Shown here in pieces: positions 17,027 through 25,800 of a DNA stretch of 35,770 nt. The stretch comes from Bacteroidaceae bacterium. Lineage in GTDB: Bacteria > Bacteroidota > Bacteroidia > Bacteroidales > Bacteroidaceae. Positions within the stretch are counted from its first letter, which is position 1; each line of letters begins with the position of its first letter. Position numbers and translations under genes: made by a program. Below the pieces are notes generated by a model. It saw only the letters and a program-made list of their open reading frames with translations, was not told the DNA's origin and did not search any database. The stretch is from the NCBI GenBank assembly GCA_017420875.1, contig JAFQNW010000041.1:1-35770 (forward strand). Reading direction: 5' to 3'.

Positions 17027-17737
17027 TTAATTATGTACCAATGTACCGATGTTTTCACCGCTCATTACTTTCTTCAGATTGCCTACGGTATCCATGTCGA
17101 ATACAATGATAGGCAACTTGTTTTCCTTGCACATGCAGGTAGCAGTGAGGTCCATTACCTTCAGGCCGCGACTGAGCACTTCATCGTAAGTAATGTCATC
17201 AAACTTGGTAGCGGTCGGATCTTTTTCAGGGTCGGCGGTGTAGATACCGTCTACACGGGTACCCTTCAACATCACGTCAGCTTCGATTTCAATGCCGCGG
17301 AGGGAAGAACCGGTGTCGGTTGTGAAGAACGGATTGCCTGTGCCGGCCGACATAATCACCACTTCGCCGTTTTCCATGGCTTCGATAGCCTTCCATTTGC
17401 TATAGAATTCACCGATAGGCTCCATGCGGACAGCGGTCAGTACACGTGCCTTGACACCGGCTGCACCCAGAGCACTGCTCAATCCCAAACTGTTGATGAC
17501 GGTAGCCAACATACCCATTTGGTCGCCCTTCACACGGTCAAAACCTTTCGAAGCACCACTCAAGCCACGGAATATGTTACCACCACCAATCACAATACCA
17601 ATTTGTACTCCCATTTCGTGGATTTCTTTGATTTGTTGTGCATATTCGCCCAGACGCTTTTCATCGATGCCGTATTGTTTTTCACCCATCAGGCTTTCAC
17701 CACTTAATTTCAGAAGGATTCTTTTAAATCTTGCCAT
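17027..17737 (-). CDS. pyrH: UMP kinase
   Basis: PyrH phosphorylates UMP to UDP in pyrimidine nucleotide synthesis and belongs to the amino acid kinase fold. It is hexameric and usually regulated by GTP and UTP. The 236-residue protein starts MARFKRILLKLSGESLMG, the family's N-terminal phosphate-binding strand. It contains the glycine-rich loop IVIGGGNIFRG (about residues 48-58), GDQMGMLATVINSL (about 71-84), SAGTGNPFFTTDT (nucleotide and phosphate site, about 129-141) and LKGTRVDGIYTADPEKDP. Length is typical. It has a perfect-spacing promoter overlapping the end of the upstream MATE gene and its own terminator, so it is an independent unit. Confidence 0.97.
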   Translation of the reverse strand: MARFKRILLKLSGESLMGEKQYGIDEKRLGEYAQQIKEIHEMGVQIGIVIGGGNIFRGLSGASKGFDRVKGDQMGMLATVINSLGLSSALGAAGVKARVLTAVRMEPIGEFYSKWKAIEAMENGEVVIMSAGTGNPFFTTDTGSSLRGIEIEADVMLKGTRVDGIYTADPEKDPTATKFDDITYDEVLSRGLKVMDLTATCMCKENKLPIIVFDMDTVGNLKKVMSGENIGTLVHN

Positions 17738-17762
17738 AGTTCTTTATTGATTATTGTTTTTG

Positions 17763-17793
17763 CAAACTTACATAACTTTCGGTTCATCGCAAA
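17763..17793 (-). promoter_or_regulatory. Promoter of pyrH
   Basis: On the minus strand, -33 TTTG (17790-17793), a 19-bp spacer and -7 TAAGTTTG (17763-17770) form a textbook Bacteroides promoter. The -33 box lies inside the last codons of the MATE gene (stop at 17784). Confidence 0.8.
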
Positions 17794-19079
17794 ATCTTTC
17801 TGCCTAAAATGCGTTGTACGATTCCGCGGAGTGACAGATATATCATAAAGGCTAGCCATAAGGCATGATTGCCTAAAGAGGATTTCAATGTGAAATACGT
17901 GAGAAAGAATGCGATAGCTGCTACCAACATGCTTTGTAACATGAGTTTGGTAGCGGTTGCACCGATGAAAATTCCATCCAGCAAGAAAGCCATGTAGCCG
18001 GCCAGTGGGATGAGGATGGCCCAATATCGGTAGGATTGGGCAGCTTCGATGACGGCCTGCTCGTTGGTTAATAGCTGAAGAAAACTTTCGCCTCCTATGC
18101 CATAAAGTAAGGTGAAACCGATGGCTATCCCAATGCCCCATTGAAACAACCGGTGTATCATTCGCTTTAATTCTTGTGAGTCGTTCGCTCCGATATATTT
18201 CCCGGCTAATGCTTCGCCCGCATAGGCAAATCCGTCCATGAAGTACGAAAAGAGGGTAAACAATTGCATCAATAGAGTGTTGACGGCCAGGATGATTTCG
18301 CCTTGCGATGCTCCTGCCGAGGTGAAATATAAGGTTACGGCCACCAGACAAAGTGTCCGAAGAAAGATGTCTTTGTTTACTTGGAAGAACCGGTGCATGG
18401 CTTCCCCGTTCAGGAGTGGACGAATACCTTCCGACTGGCCGAATTGGATATAGTTTCGTCGCCAAATGAAGTATGCCATGAAGAAACCGGCATATTGAGC
18501 AATTAATGTCCCGATGGCTACCCCCTCGATTTTTAGTTCATATCCATATACTAATAGGAGGCTGGCCACAATGTTGACCAGGTTTTGCGTAATGGCGATG
18601 AACATGGGGGCTCGGGAATTCTGCATGCCGATAAACCAACCGGAGAAACTGTATAACCCCAGCATGGCCGGGGCTCCCCAAATGCAGATACGGAAATAAG
18701 TGGATGCAAGTTGACTCACCTCCGGAGTAGGGCCTATCATCCAAAGGGCTATGTGTTCGATGGGGCGTTGGAAAAGGATGAGTATGCTTGCCATGAACAG
18801 CCCGATACTGATGGAGCGTGTCAATAATCGGCGAGTTTCCTGATAGTCGTTGGCTCCGTATGCTTGCGAGGTCAAACCACTGGTTCCCATACGCAGAAAG
18901 CCGAACACCCAATAGATGATATTGAACAACATGCCTCCAACGGCAATGGCCCCGATGTAGGAGGGAGAACCCAAATGCCCGACGATGGTTACATCAATCA
19001 AGCCCAGCAACGGAACGGTGATGTTCGAAACGATGGAGGGTAACGCTATCTGAAGGATTTCTCGATGGCCCTTGTTCAT
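17784..19079 (-). CDS. MATE-family efflux transporter (DinF/NorM-like)
   Basis: An inner membrane multidrug or metabolite exporter driven by proton or sodium gradients. The 431-residue protein has about 12 hydrophobic segments in two similar halves. The N-terminal half begins with the MATE signature: helix 1 ALPSIVSNITVPLLGLIDVTIVGHLG (about residues 13-38), then GFLRMGTSGLTSQAYGAND (about 60-78). The C-terminal half repeats the pattern around YFMDGFAYAGEALAGKYIGAND. The DGFAYAGEALAGKYIGA stretch resembles the DinF branch. Its ATG overlaps the birA stop by 4 bp (ATGA), indicating translational coupling in a yraN-birA-MATE operon. Substrate is unknown. Confidence 0.93.
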   Translation of the reverse strand: MNKGHREILQIALPSIVSNITVPLLGLIDVTIVGHLGSPSYIGAIAVGGMLFNIIYWVFGFLRMGTSGLTSQAYGANDYQETRRLLTRSISIGLFMASILILFQRPIEHIALWMIGPTPEVSQLASTYFRICIWGAPAMLGLYSFSGWFIGMQNSRAPMFIAITQNLVNIVASLLLVYGYELKIEGVAIGTLIAQYAGFFMAYFIWRRNYIQFGQSEGIRPLLNGEAMHRFFQVNKDIFLRTLCLVAVTLYFTSAGASQGEIILAVNTLLMQLFTLFSYFMDGFAYAGEALAGKYIGANDSQELKRMIHRLFQWGIGIAIGFTLLYGIGGESFLQLLTNEQAVIEAAQSYRYWAILIPLAGYMAFLLDGIFIGATATKLMLQSMLVAAIAFFLTYFTLKSSLGNHALWLAFMIYLSLRGIVQRILGRKILR

Positions 19080-19837
19080 AAAATGTAGGAAACTTCTTTA
19101 AAAGCATATCGGCGGATGTTGCCTTGCTCGTCTTTCAGAAACAAATGCCCGTCGGGAGCAATGTGATCAAACTCAGCCATGAAAACTCCGTTCGCATCTT
19201 GGTAAGGATATAAGCCCTTGCGGCGATACAATTGTTTGCGGTAAAGGGCTTCGAAAGCTTTTTGTATGTTGGGTAGTTCGCTTTCCAAAGCGGTATATCC
19301 GGATACAATGCGTTGAAGTATCTTCTTTAGAAGTTCTTCATGGTCAATTTCCGCACCGAGTATTTGATAGAGTGATACCGGATTGGGAGCCGAAGAAAGG
19401 AATTCACGCTGGTTTACGTTGAGTCCTACTCCAACGATACATTGGGAGATATATTTCCCTTCAAGCATGTTTTCAATCAAGATTCCGGCCAATTTCTTGT
19501 CTTTCCAATAAATGTCATTAGGCCATTTGATGGAAAATCCTTCCGTATAATCCGACAACGCATCCACGATGCTGGTAGCGACCAGCATGGACAGGTGAAA
19601 TTGTGACTTGGCTTTCAGAGCAGAAGGATATAACACAAAACTGAACAGAAGGTTCTTCTTGTTCTCTGATTCCCAGGTATTTCCCCTTTGGCCTTTTCCG
19701 GCTATTTGATAGTCGGCCGTTACGGTATAGAATTCCTCCACGGCACCTTTGGCACACAAGTCGGTCAGGTACTCGTTGGTGGAAATTGTTTCTTCCAGAT
19801 TTTCTATTTGAATGTTGATGTTTCTAGCTGTCTTCAT
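19076..19837 (-). CDS. birA: Biotin--[acetyl-CoA-carboxylase] ligase
   Basis: BirA makes biotinyl-AMP and attaches biotin to carrier lysines of acetyl-CoA carboxylase and related decarboxylases. The 253-residue protein is the monofunctional type, with no N-terminal helix-turn-helix, so it should not act as a repressor. Motifs are STNEYL (about residues 19-24), the biotinyl-AMP loop GKGQRGNTW (about 47-55), SIKWPNDIYWKDKKLAGILIEN (about 102-123) and GVGLNVNQ (about 136-143). It begins 18 bp after yraN and overlaps the MATE transporter start by 4 bp. Confidence 0.95.
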   Translation of the reverse strand: MKTARNINIQIENLEETISTNEYLTDLCAKGAVEEFYTVTADYQIAGKGQRGNTWESENKKNLLFSFVLYPSALKAKSQFHLSMLVATSIVDALSDYTEGFSIKWPNDIYWKDKKLAGILIENMLEGKYISQCIVGVGLNVNQREFLSSAPNPVSLYQILGAEIDHEELLKKILQRIVSGYTALESELPNIQKAFEALYRKQLYRRKGLYPYQDANGVFMAEFDHIAPDGHLFLKDEQGNIRRYAFKEVSYIL

Positions 19838-19855
19838 GGATGTCTGGTTTAGTTG

Positions 19856-20227
19856 TTACCAAATAGGAGAATAAAAAGCATCCTCCAGATGTTCAATTTG
19901 AAACGGCGGTTTCTCGCCAACTATGGCGATGATGTCAAACCTGACGGGTAAGTCTATCGCGAATTTCCGTAAATAAGTATCGGTCGATGATACAATACGC
20001 CTTATCTTTGTATCGTTGATAGCCTCTTCCGGTTCCCCGAACAATCGGTTCTTTCGGGTTTTCACCTCTACCACGACCAATGTCTTTTGTTGGTTGTCCA
20101 TTGCAACAATGTCCAGTTCCTTTTTTCCGGCACGCCAATTCCGGTGCAGGATGGTATATCCTTTCTGAAGCAAGCATTGTACCGCTTCTTCTTCACCTTC
20201 TTTACCTAGGACATTATGTGTAGCCAT
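19856..20227 (-). CDS. yraN: YraN/UPF0102 family nuclease-like protein
   Basis: A 123-residue member of UPF0102, a restriction-endonuclease-like (PD-(D/E)XK) fold family. The expected core residues are present: GYTILHRNWRAGKKELDIVAMD (Glu and Asp of the active-site strand, about residues 24-45) and VVVEVKTRKNRLFGEPEEAI (the ExK motif, about 52-71). The biochemical role is not established, although a Holliday-junction or DNA-repair role has been suggested for relatives. It is the first gene of an operon with birA and a MATE transporter. It is divergent from the small gene ahead of tadA, with both -7 boxes in a 75-bp gap. Confidence 0.9.
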   Translation of the reverse strand: MATHNVLGKEGEEEAVQCLLQKGYTILHRNWRAGKKELDIVAMDNQQKTLVVVEVKTRKNRLFGEPEEAINDTKIRRIVSSTDTYLRKFAIDLPVRFDIIAIVGEKPPFQIEHLEDAFYSPIW

Positions 20228-20243
20228 TTCATCTATTTTATTG

Positions 20244-20251
20244 CAAAAATA
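20244..20251 (-). promoter_or_regulatory. -7 element of yraN-birA-MATE
   Basis: On the minus strand TATTTTTG matches TAnnTTTG, 16 bp upstream of the yraN ATG, implying a very short 5' leader. No good -33 is visible. Confidence 0.5.
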
Positions 20252-20263
20252 AACATTTTATAT

Positions 20264-20293
20264 TTTGAATTTACGGAAGTAAGGCTAATTTTG
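20264..20293 (+). promoter_or_regulatory. Promoter directly abutting a start codon
   Basis: -33 TTTG (20264-20267), an 18-bp spacer and -7 TAATTTTG (20286-20293). The ATG at 20302 follows only 8 bp later, so transcription should start at or within a few bases of the initiation codon. Confidence 0.65.
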
Positions 20294-20301
20294 CATTGTA
20301 T

Positions 20302-20535
20302 ATGGCAAATGCAGTAAAAAAAAGAGTCAAGGTACCTTCTACAACTCCCAAGCGTAAGCAACGCATGGTTTGTTTGATGAGCGAGGAAGAGGTGCGTATT
20401 GTGGATAATTACCTGAAAAGGTATAAAATCACCAATAAGGCACGTTGGCTTCGTGAAACAGTACTGACATTCATCCATCAGAAAATGGAAGAAGATTATC
20501 CTACCTTGTTTAATGAACACGATATGAGACGATGA
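20302..20535 (+). CDS. Small conserved protein, ribbon-helix-helix-like
   Basis: A 77-residue basic-then-acidic protein starting MANAVKKRVKVPSTTPKRKQ. The middle part (RMVCLMSEEEVRIVDNYLKRYKITNKARWLRETVLTFI) has a short strand followed by two helices separated by a turn with N-K-A-R-W. This is the layout of ribbon-helix-helix (MetJ/Arc) DNA-binding proteins; that assignment is inferred from pattern only. An in-frame TTG at 20296 could add two residues, but ATG 20302 is preferred. Its TGA overlaps the tadA ATG by 4 bp (ATGA), so the two are translationally coupled. The very basic N-terminus fits nucleic acid binding. Confidence 0.7.
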   Translation: MANAVKKRVKVPSTTPKRKQRMVCLMSEEEVRIVDNYLKRYKITNKARWLRETVLTFIHQKMEEDYPTLFNEHDMRR

Positions 20536-20969
20536 TGGAAGAAGATGTCCTTTATATGAAGCAGGCTCTGCAAGAAGCTAAGAAAGCTTTTGAACGGGGA
20601 GAAGTGCCGGTAGGAGCGGTGGTGGTTTGCAAGAACCGGGTGATTGCTCGTTCGCACAATCTGACCGAAACGTTGAATGATGTGACTGCACACGCCGAGA
20701 TGCAGGCCATAACAGCTGCGGCCAACTACTTAGGCGGAAAATACCTGACCGATTGTACCCTATATGTTACGGTCGAGCCTTGTGTGATGTGTGCCGGTGC
20801 AATAGCCTGGGCACAAATGGGACGCCTGGTTTATGGAGCCTCGGATGAAAAAAGAGGGTTCCAACGTCTTGCCCCCACAGCTTTACATCCTAAAACCATA
20901 CTTCAACAAGGACTTCTGGAAGAAGAATGTGCCCTGCTTATGAAGGAGTTCTTTAAGCGGAGACGTTGA
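20532..20969 (+). CDS. tadA: tRNA adenosine(34) deaminase
   Basis: TadA converts adenosine 34 to inosine in the anticodon of tRNA-Arg(ACG). The 145-residue protein has the cytidine-deaminase fold. The zinc ligand and proton shuttle are in HAEMQA (His54, Glu56), and the other zinc ligands are in PCVMCAGA (Cys84 and Cys87). Upstream are AKKAFERGEVPVGAVVV and the TLYVTVEPC strand typical of TadA. The extreme C-terminus is basic (EFFKRRR), as expected for tRNA binding. ATG 20532 is chosen over possible alternatives because it gives the 4-bp overlap with the preceding small gene. The stop lies 3 bp from the convergent DUF4834 stop. Confidence 0.95.
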   Translation: MMEEDVLYMKQALQEAKKAFERGEVPVGAVVVCKNRVIARSHNLTETLNDVTAHAEMQAITAAANYLGGKYLTDCTLYVTVEPCVMCAGAIAWAQMGRLVYGASDEKRGFQRLAPTALHPKTILQQGLLEEECALLMKEFFKRRR

Positions 20970-20972
20970 ATA

Positions 20973-21227
20973 TCAGTTTACTTCCTCAAATTCTACATAT
21001 TCTCCCTCGTCCTCACTGAATATTTTCTTTTTATTGCTGGAAGAAGTGGTATAAGACTCCTGTGTAGCAGTCTGACCGTAATCTGTCTGTGCGGAGCTCT
21101 GGTTGTTGCGTTTCGGAGTCCTTTTGCCCAAGCCGAATACAAAGCGAATCAGATTCCCTAATACGGCAAAAGCAAACAGGATGATAACTAAAATGATGAC
21201 TAATATAAAACCTAAAAATCCAAACAT
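20973..21227 (-). CDS. DUF4834 family small membrane protein
   Basis: An 84-residue protein with one N-terminal hydrophobic segment (GFLGFILVIILVIILFAFAVLGNLIRFVFGLG, about residues 3-34) and a hydrophilic, Ser/Gln/Thr-rich tail ending in an acidic stretch (DEGEYVEFEEVN). I recognise it as DUF4834, found in Bacteroidota and of unknown function. It lies 49 bp downstream of pssA on the same strand and may be the third gene of a psd-pssA operon, linking it loosely to membrane lipids. It converges with tadA with only 3 bp between stop codons. Confidence 0.78.
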   Translation of the reverse strand: MFGFLGFILVIILVIILFAFAVLGNLIRFVFGLGKRTPKRNNQSSAQTDYGQTATQESYTTSSSNKKKIFSEDEGEYVEFEEVN

Positions 21228-21276
21228 TATTTTTCTCTTTTAAAGTTCTATATACAAAAAGTGTGCCAAAGAGTGT

Positions 21277-21984
21277 TTAGGCCTTCTTTCTGGTTAAAAA
21301 AGACAAAAGAATGTACCAAATGATGACAGCTGCAAATCCGCTAGCCTTGAAAATGAGCATCAACGGAATGCAAATCAACAGGAAGAGATAGCTTGTCTTA
21401 TTGGCTCTCAATGACAAGTCCTTGAACTTCAAGGAGAACATTGGGAATTCTGCCACCAATAAATAAGACATAATCAATACCAATGCCAACAGATACAAGG
21501 CATTGAACGATGGGGAAGTCAGGAACGAATGGCTACCTAAGACCAACGAACCCCAAAACAAGGCATTGGCAGGAGTCGGCAATCCGATGAACGAACTGGT
21601 TTGTCGAGGGTCGATGTTGAATTTCCCCAAACGGAGTGCTGAAAATATGGCAATAATGAAAGCAGTGTATGGGAAATATGCTTCAACCGGTGCTAGAAAA
21701 GCCGGGTAATGTACCTCTTTAAATAAGGAAAAGACGATGACGGCTGGAGCGAATCCGAAAGTGATGTCATCGGCCAATGAATCAAGTTCCTTTCCTAACG
21801 GACCGGATACATGCAGAATACGTGCCAACATACCATCGAAAAAATCGAATACGGCCCCAATGACAATGAATGCGATGGCTAACTGATAATTGGCTTGGAA
21901 GGCCATGACAGCGGCAATGCAACCTGAGAACAGGTTACCGCATGTAACGATATTGGGGATATGGCGTGTGATGGAATTGGCCAT
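21277..21984 (-). CDS. pssA: CDP-diacylglycerol--serine O-phosphatidyltransferase
   Basis: PssA joins CDP-diacylglycerol and serine to give phosphatidylserine, the precursor of phosphatidylethanolamine. The 235-residue protein has about six to eight hydrophobic segments. The CDP-alcohol phosphatidyltransferase signature D-G-x2-A-R-x8-G-x3-D-x3-D is complete in DGMLARILHVSGPLGKELDSLADD (about residues 50-73). This is the membrane type II form, not the E. coli phospholipase-D-like type. The start MANSITRHIPNIVTCGNLFSG is typical. It follows psd by 6 bp, so the two successive enzymes are made from one transcript. Confidence 0.95.
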   Translation of the reverse strand: MANSITRHIPNIVTCGNLFSGCIAAVMAFQANYQLAIAFIVIGAVFDFFDGMLARILHVSGPLGKELDSLADDITFGFAPAVIVFSLFKEVHYPAFLAPVEAYFPYTAFIIAIFSALRLGKFNIDPRQTSSFIGLPTPANALFWGSLVLGSHSFLTSPSFNALYLLALVLIMSYLLVAEFPMFSLKFKDLSLRANKTSYLFLLICIPLMLIFKASGFAAVIIWYILLSFLTRKKA

Positions 21985-21990
21985 GAAATC

Positions 21991-22686
21991 TTATTTTAAT
22001 TTTGCTATAATAGTTTCGTTCCCAGTTGTTCTTTGTCCCAACTTGACACAAGGCTCTGTGCCTAAAGGCAAATAAACATCAACTCGTGAACCGAACTTGA
22101 TGAATCCCATGTGCTCGTCGATGAAGCATTCTTCTCCTTCTTGAGCGTAAGTGACAATACGGCGTGCTACGGCTCCTGCTATCTGTCTGGCCATGACAAC
22201 ATGTCCTTCTGGAGTTTCAATGACCACGGTTGAACGTTCGTTCTCGGTGCTGGCCTTGGGGAGCCATGCCTTCATGAACTTACCGTCTTGATGGCTTACG
22301 TGCTTTACCACACCGTCTACCGGATACCAGTTGGCATGTACATTGGTTACCGCCATGAAAATGGAAATCATCAGCTTGCGTTCGTGGAAATATTCCTGTT
22401 CATCCACTTCTTGTACAACGACCACTTTACCGTCTGCCGGAGCCACTACAATCTTTTCAGAATCTTGTTCGAAGCGGCGGATTGGGCAACGGAAGAAGTT
22501 CACCATCAACAAATAGAGAATGATACTGATTGCTGCCAATATATAGAAGAACAGACCTCCTTCGGTAGCCCAGTATACCAACCCATTGATTGCTGTCAGT
22601 AGGATTGCACTGACTATTAGTATTCCGGTTCCTTCCCTGTGGAGTCGTATCTTTTTGAGTTTTTTTAATTTATTTAGTCGGTTCAT
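21991..22686 (-). CDS. psd: Phosphatidylserine decarboxylase (short, archaeal-type)
   Basis: Psd decarboxylates phosphatidylserine to phosphatidylethanolamine with a pyruvoyl cofactor made by self-cleavage. From the start [12 protein letters not shown] the protein is 231 residues. It has two hydrophobic segments near the N-terminus, then the catalytic domain with [28 protein letters not shown] (His) and, near the C-terminus, [12 protein letters not shown]. The Ser in Gly-Ser is the pyruvoyl precursor, and GSR in place of LGST is normal for this short class. Alternative upstream ATGs at 22710 and 22701 are rejected because the promoter -7 box ends at 22712. Confidence 0.93.
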   Translation of the reverse strand: MNRLNKLKKLKKIRLHREGTGILIVSAILLTAINGLVYWATEGGLFFYILAAISIILYLLMVNFFRCPIRRFEQDSEKIVVAPADGKVVVVQEVDEQEYFHERKLMISIFMAVTNVHANWYPVDGVVKHVSHQDGKFMKAWLPKASTENERSTVVIETPEGHVVMARQIAGAVARRIVTYAQEGEECFIDEHMGFIKFGSRVDVYLPLGTEPCVKLGQRTTGNETIIAKLK

Positions 22687-22711
22687 AGTACAGATAGCCA
22701 TATTAATCATG

Positions 22712-22743
22712 CAAAAATAAAATTTATAAAGTTAATAACCAAA
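22712..22743 (-). promoter_or_regulatory. Promoter of psd-pssA
   Basis: On the minus strand, -33 TTTG (22740-22743), a 20-bp spacer and -7 TATTTTTG (22712-22719). It places transcription start downstream of the ATG at 22710 and so selects the psd start at 22686. Confidence 0.75.
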
Positions 22744-22820
22744 TAAAAATAACGGATAATGAAATTGACATGATTTTTTATATAAAAAAGATGGATTGTT
22801 CATAACTTCTGCCTGAAGTT

Positions 22821-22852
22821 TTTGCAGGTTTTGCGAAAGCAGAGTATCTTTA
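22821..22852 (+). promoter_or_regulatory. Promoter of dnaE
   Basis: -33 TTTG (22821-22824), a 20-bp spacer and -7 TATCTTTA (22845-22852, one mismatch to TAnnTTTG), 24 bp before the dnaE ATG. It is divergent from the psd promoter. Confidence 0.6.
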
Positions 22853-22876
22853 GCCGATATTTCAAAAGAAAGAATT

Positions 22877-25800
22877 ATGCAGGATTTTGTCCATTTACAT
22901 GTTCATACCCAATATTCCATCCTAGATGGTCAGGCATCAATCCCGAGGTTGGTCGATAAAGCGATGGCCGATGGCATGAAAGGGATTGCTGTGACCGACC
23001 ACGGCGATATGTTTGGCATCAAGGAGTTCTTTAATTATGTCAGCAAGAAGAACGGGAAAACACAGGGTGAAATAAAGGATTTGAAGAAGAAGATTGCCGG
23101 GCTGGAGAAGGGAACATTGGCATGCGATGATCCTGCTGCTGAACTGGCGGCAACGAAAGAATTGCTCGAAGCAGCCAAGAAAAAGTTGTTCAAACCCATC
23201 TTTGGTTGCGAAATGTATGTAGCCCGCCGAAGAATGTTCAATAAGGACGGAAAATCCGACCAGAGCGGGTATCACTTGGTAGTCCTCGCCAAGAACGAGA
23301 AAGGCTATCATAACCTCATTAAGTTGGTGTCGAAAGCATGGACGGAAGGTTTTTATATGCGTCCGCGTACCGATAGGGTAGAGCTGGAGAAATACCGCGA
23401 AGGTTTGATCGTTTGTTCTGCCTGCTTGGCGGGCGAAGTGCCTCGAAAAATTATTCAGGAAAGATACGATGAAGCCGAAGAGGCTATCCAATGGTACAAA
23501 CGGGTGTTTGGCGGCGACTTCTATTTGGAGTTGCAACGCCATAAAGTAAGCAATCCCAACTTGCGTGCCAATCGCGAAGCCTACGACTTGCAGCAGATTG
23601 CCAATGCCAAGATTATCGAATATGCCCGGAAGTTTGATGTAAAACTGGTGTGTACCAACGATGTGCACTTTGTGGACGAGGAGAATGCCGAAGCACACGA
23701 CCGGTTGATTTGCTTGAGCACCGGCAAGGACTTGGACGACCCTAACCGAATGCTTTATTCCAAGCAGGAATGGATGAAGACCAAGGCCGAGATGAACGAA
23801 CTCTTTGCCGATGTCCCCGAAGCTTTGCAGAATATGGCAGACATTTGCGACCAAGTTGAGTTCTATAGCATCGACCATGCCCCTATCATGCCTAACTTCG
23901 AAATTCCGGGAGATTTTGGTACGGAAGAAGGCTACCGACAGAAATATTCAGAGAAAGATTTGTTCGATGAATTCACGCAAGATGAGAACGGCAACGTGGT
24001 GATGAGCGAAGAGGCCGGACAGGCCAAAATCGACAAACTGGGCGGTTACGACAAATTGTACCGCATCAAGCTGGAAGCCGACTATCTGCGGAAATTGGCG
24101 TTGGATGGTGCTCGGAAACGCTATGGCGAAGTGTTGGACCAAGAAACCAGTGATCGAATCAAGTTTGAACTTCACATCATGAAGACCATGGGTTTCCCGG
24201 GTTATTTCTTGATTGTGCAGGACTTTATCCGGGCTGCCCGCGAGGAATTGGATGTTTCGGTAGGCCCCGGACGTGGTTCGGCGGCAGGTTCGGCGGTGGC
24301 CTATTGCTTGGGTATCACGCAGATTGACCCAATTAAATATGACTTGCTGTTCGAGCGTTTCTTGAACCCCGACCGTATCTCTTTGCCGGATATCGATGTG
24401 GACTTCGACGACGACGGACGAAGCCGAGTACTGAATTGGGTGACCGAGAAATATGGTCAGGAAAAGGTGGCCCATATCATCACGTACGGCACCATGGCTA
24501 CCAAGTTGGCCATCAAGGATGTAGCTCGAGTACAGAAACTTCCTTTGTCAGAGTCCGACCGCCTTTGCAAGGCCATTGGCGATAAGCTGCCCAGCGGTAA
24601 GAAGATGAATTTGCCGAATGCCATCGAGGAGATTCCCGAATTGCAGGAGGCCGAATATTCACCCGATCCGAACTTGCGTGACACCATCAAATATGCCAAG
24701 ATGCTGGAAGGCAATGTGCGGAATACCGGTGTACATGCCTGCGGTACCATTATCTGCCGAGACGACATCACCGATTGGGTGCCGGTAAGTACAGCCGATG
24801 ATAAGGAAACCGGCGAAAAGATGCTTGTAACCCAATACGAAGGTTCGGTCATCGAAGATACCGGCCTCATCAAGATGGACTTCCTGGGCCTCAAGACCCT
24901 TTCCATTATCAAGGAAGCAGTCGAAAATATCAAACATAGCAAGGGCATCCTCTTGGATATCGACCAGGTGGACATCGAAGACCCTGCCACTTATCAACTC
25001 TATTGCGAAGGCCGCACCATCGGTACTTTCCAGTTCGAATCGCCGGGCATGCAGAAGTATTTGCGTGAACTCGAACCCAGCACGTTCGAGGACCTGATTG
25101 CGATGAATGCCCTGTATCGTCCGGGCCCGATGGATTACATCCCCGATTTCATTGACCGTAAGCAAGGTCGGAAGCCCATTGAGTACGATATCCCCATCAT
25201 GGAAAAGTACTTGAAGGATACGTATGGCATTACCGTCTACCAGGAACAGGTGATGTTGCTTTCGCGTTTGTTGGCCGACTTTACCCGTGGCGAATCGGAT
25301 GCCTTGCGTAAGGCGATGGGTAAGAAGCTGAGGGACAAGCTGGATCAGATGAAGCCGAAGTTCATTACCGGCGGACAGAATAATGGTCACGACCCGAAAA
25401 TCCTGGAAAAGATTTGGGGCGATTGGGAAAAGTTTGCTTCCTATGCCTTCAACAAGTCGCATGCCACCTGTTATTCGTGGGTTGCTTTCCAAACCGCTTT
25501 CCTCAAGGCAAATTATCCGGCCGAGTACATGGCGGCTACCATGAGCCGTAACATCTCGAACATCACCGAAATCACCAAGTTGATGGACGAAAGTAAGGCC
25601 ACCGGCATCAAGACGTTGGGCCCTGACATCAACGAAAGTTTGCTGAAGTTTTCCGTAAACCGAAAAGGAGACATTCGTTTCGGACTGGGAGCCATCAAGG
25701 GTGTAGGCGAAAGTGCCGTGCAGAGCATCCTGGAGGAACGCGAGAAAAATGGGGTGTACAAAAACATCTTCGACTTCGTGCAACGCGTCAATCTTTCCTC

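Noticed and set aside
17710-18465. 251-codon minus-strand frame inside the MATE gene
   Set aside because: Out of frame with the clearly recognisable MATE transporter and rich in Arg, His and Ser without hydrophobic segments.
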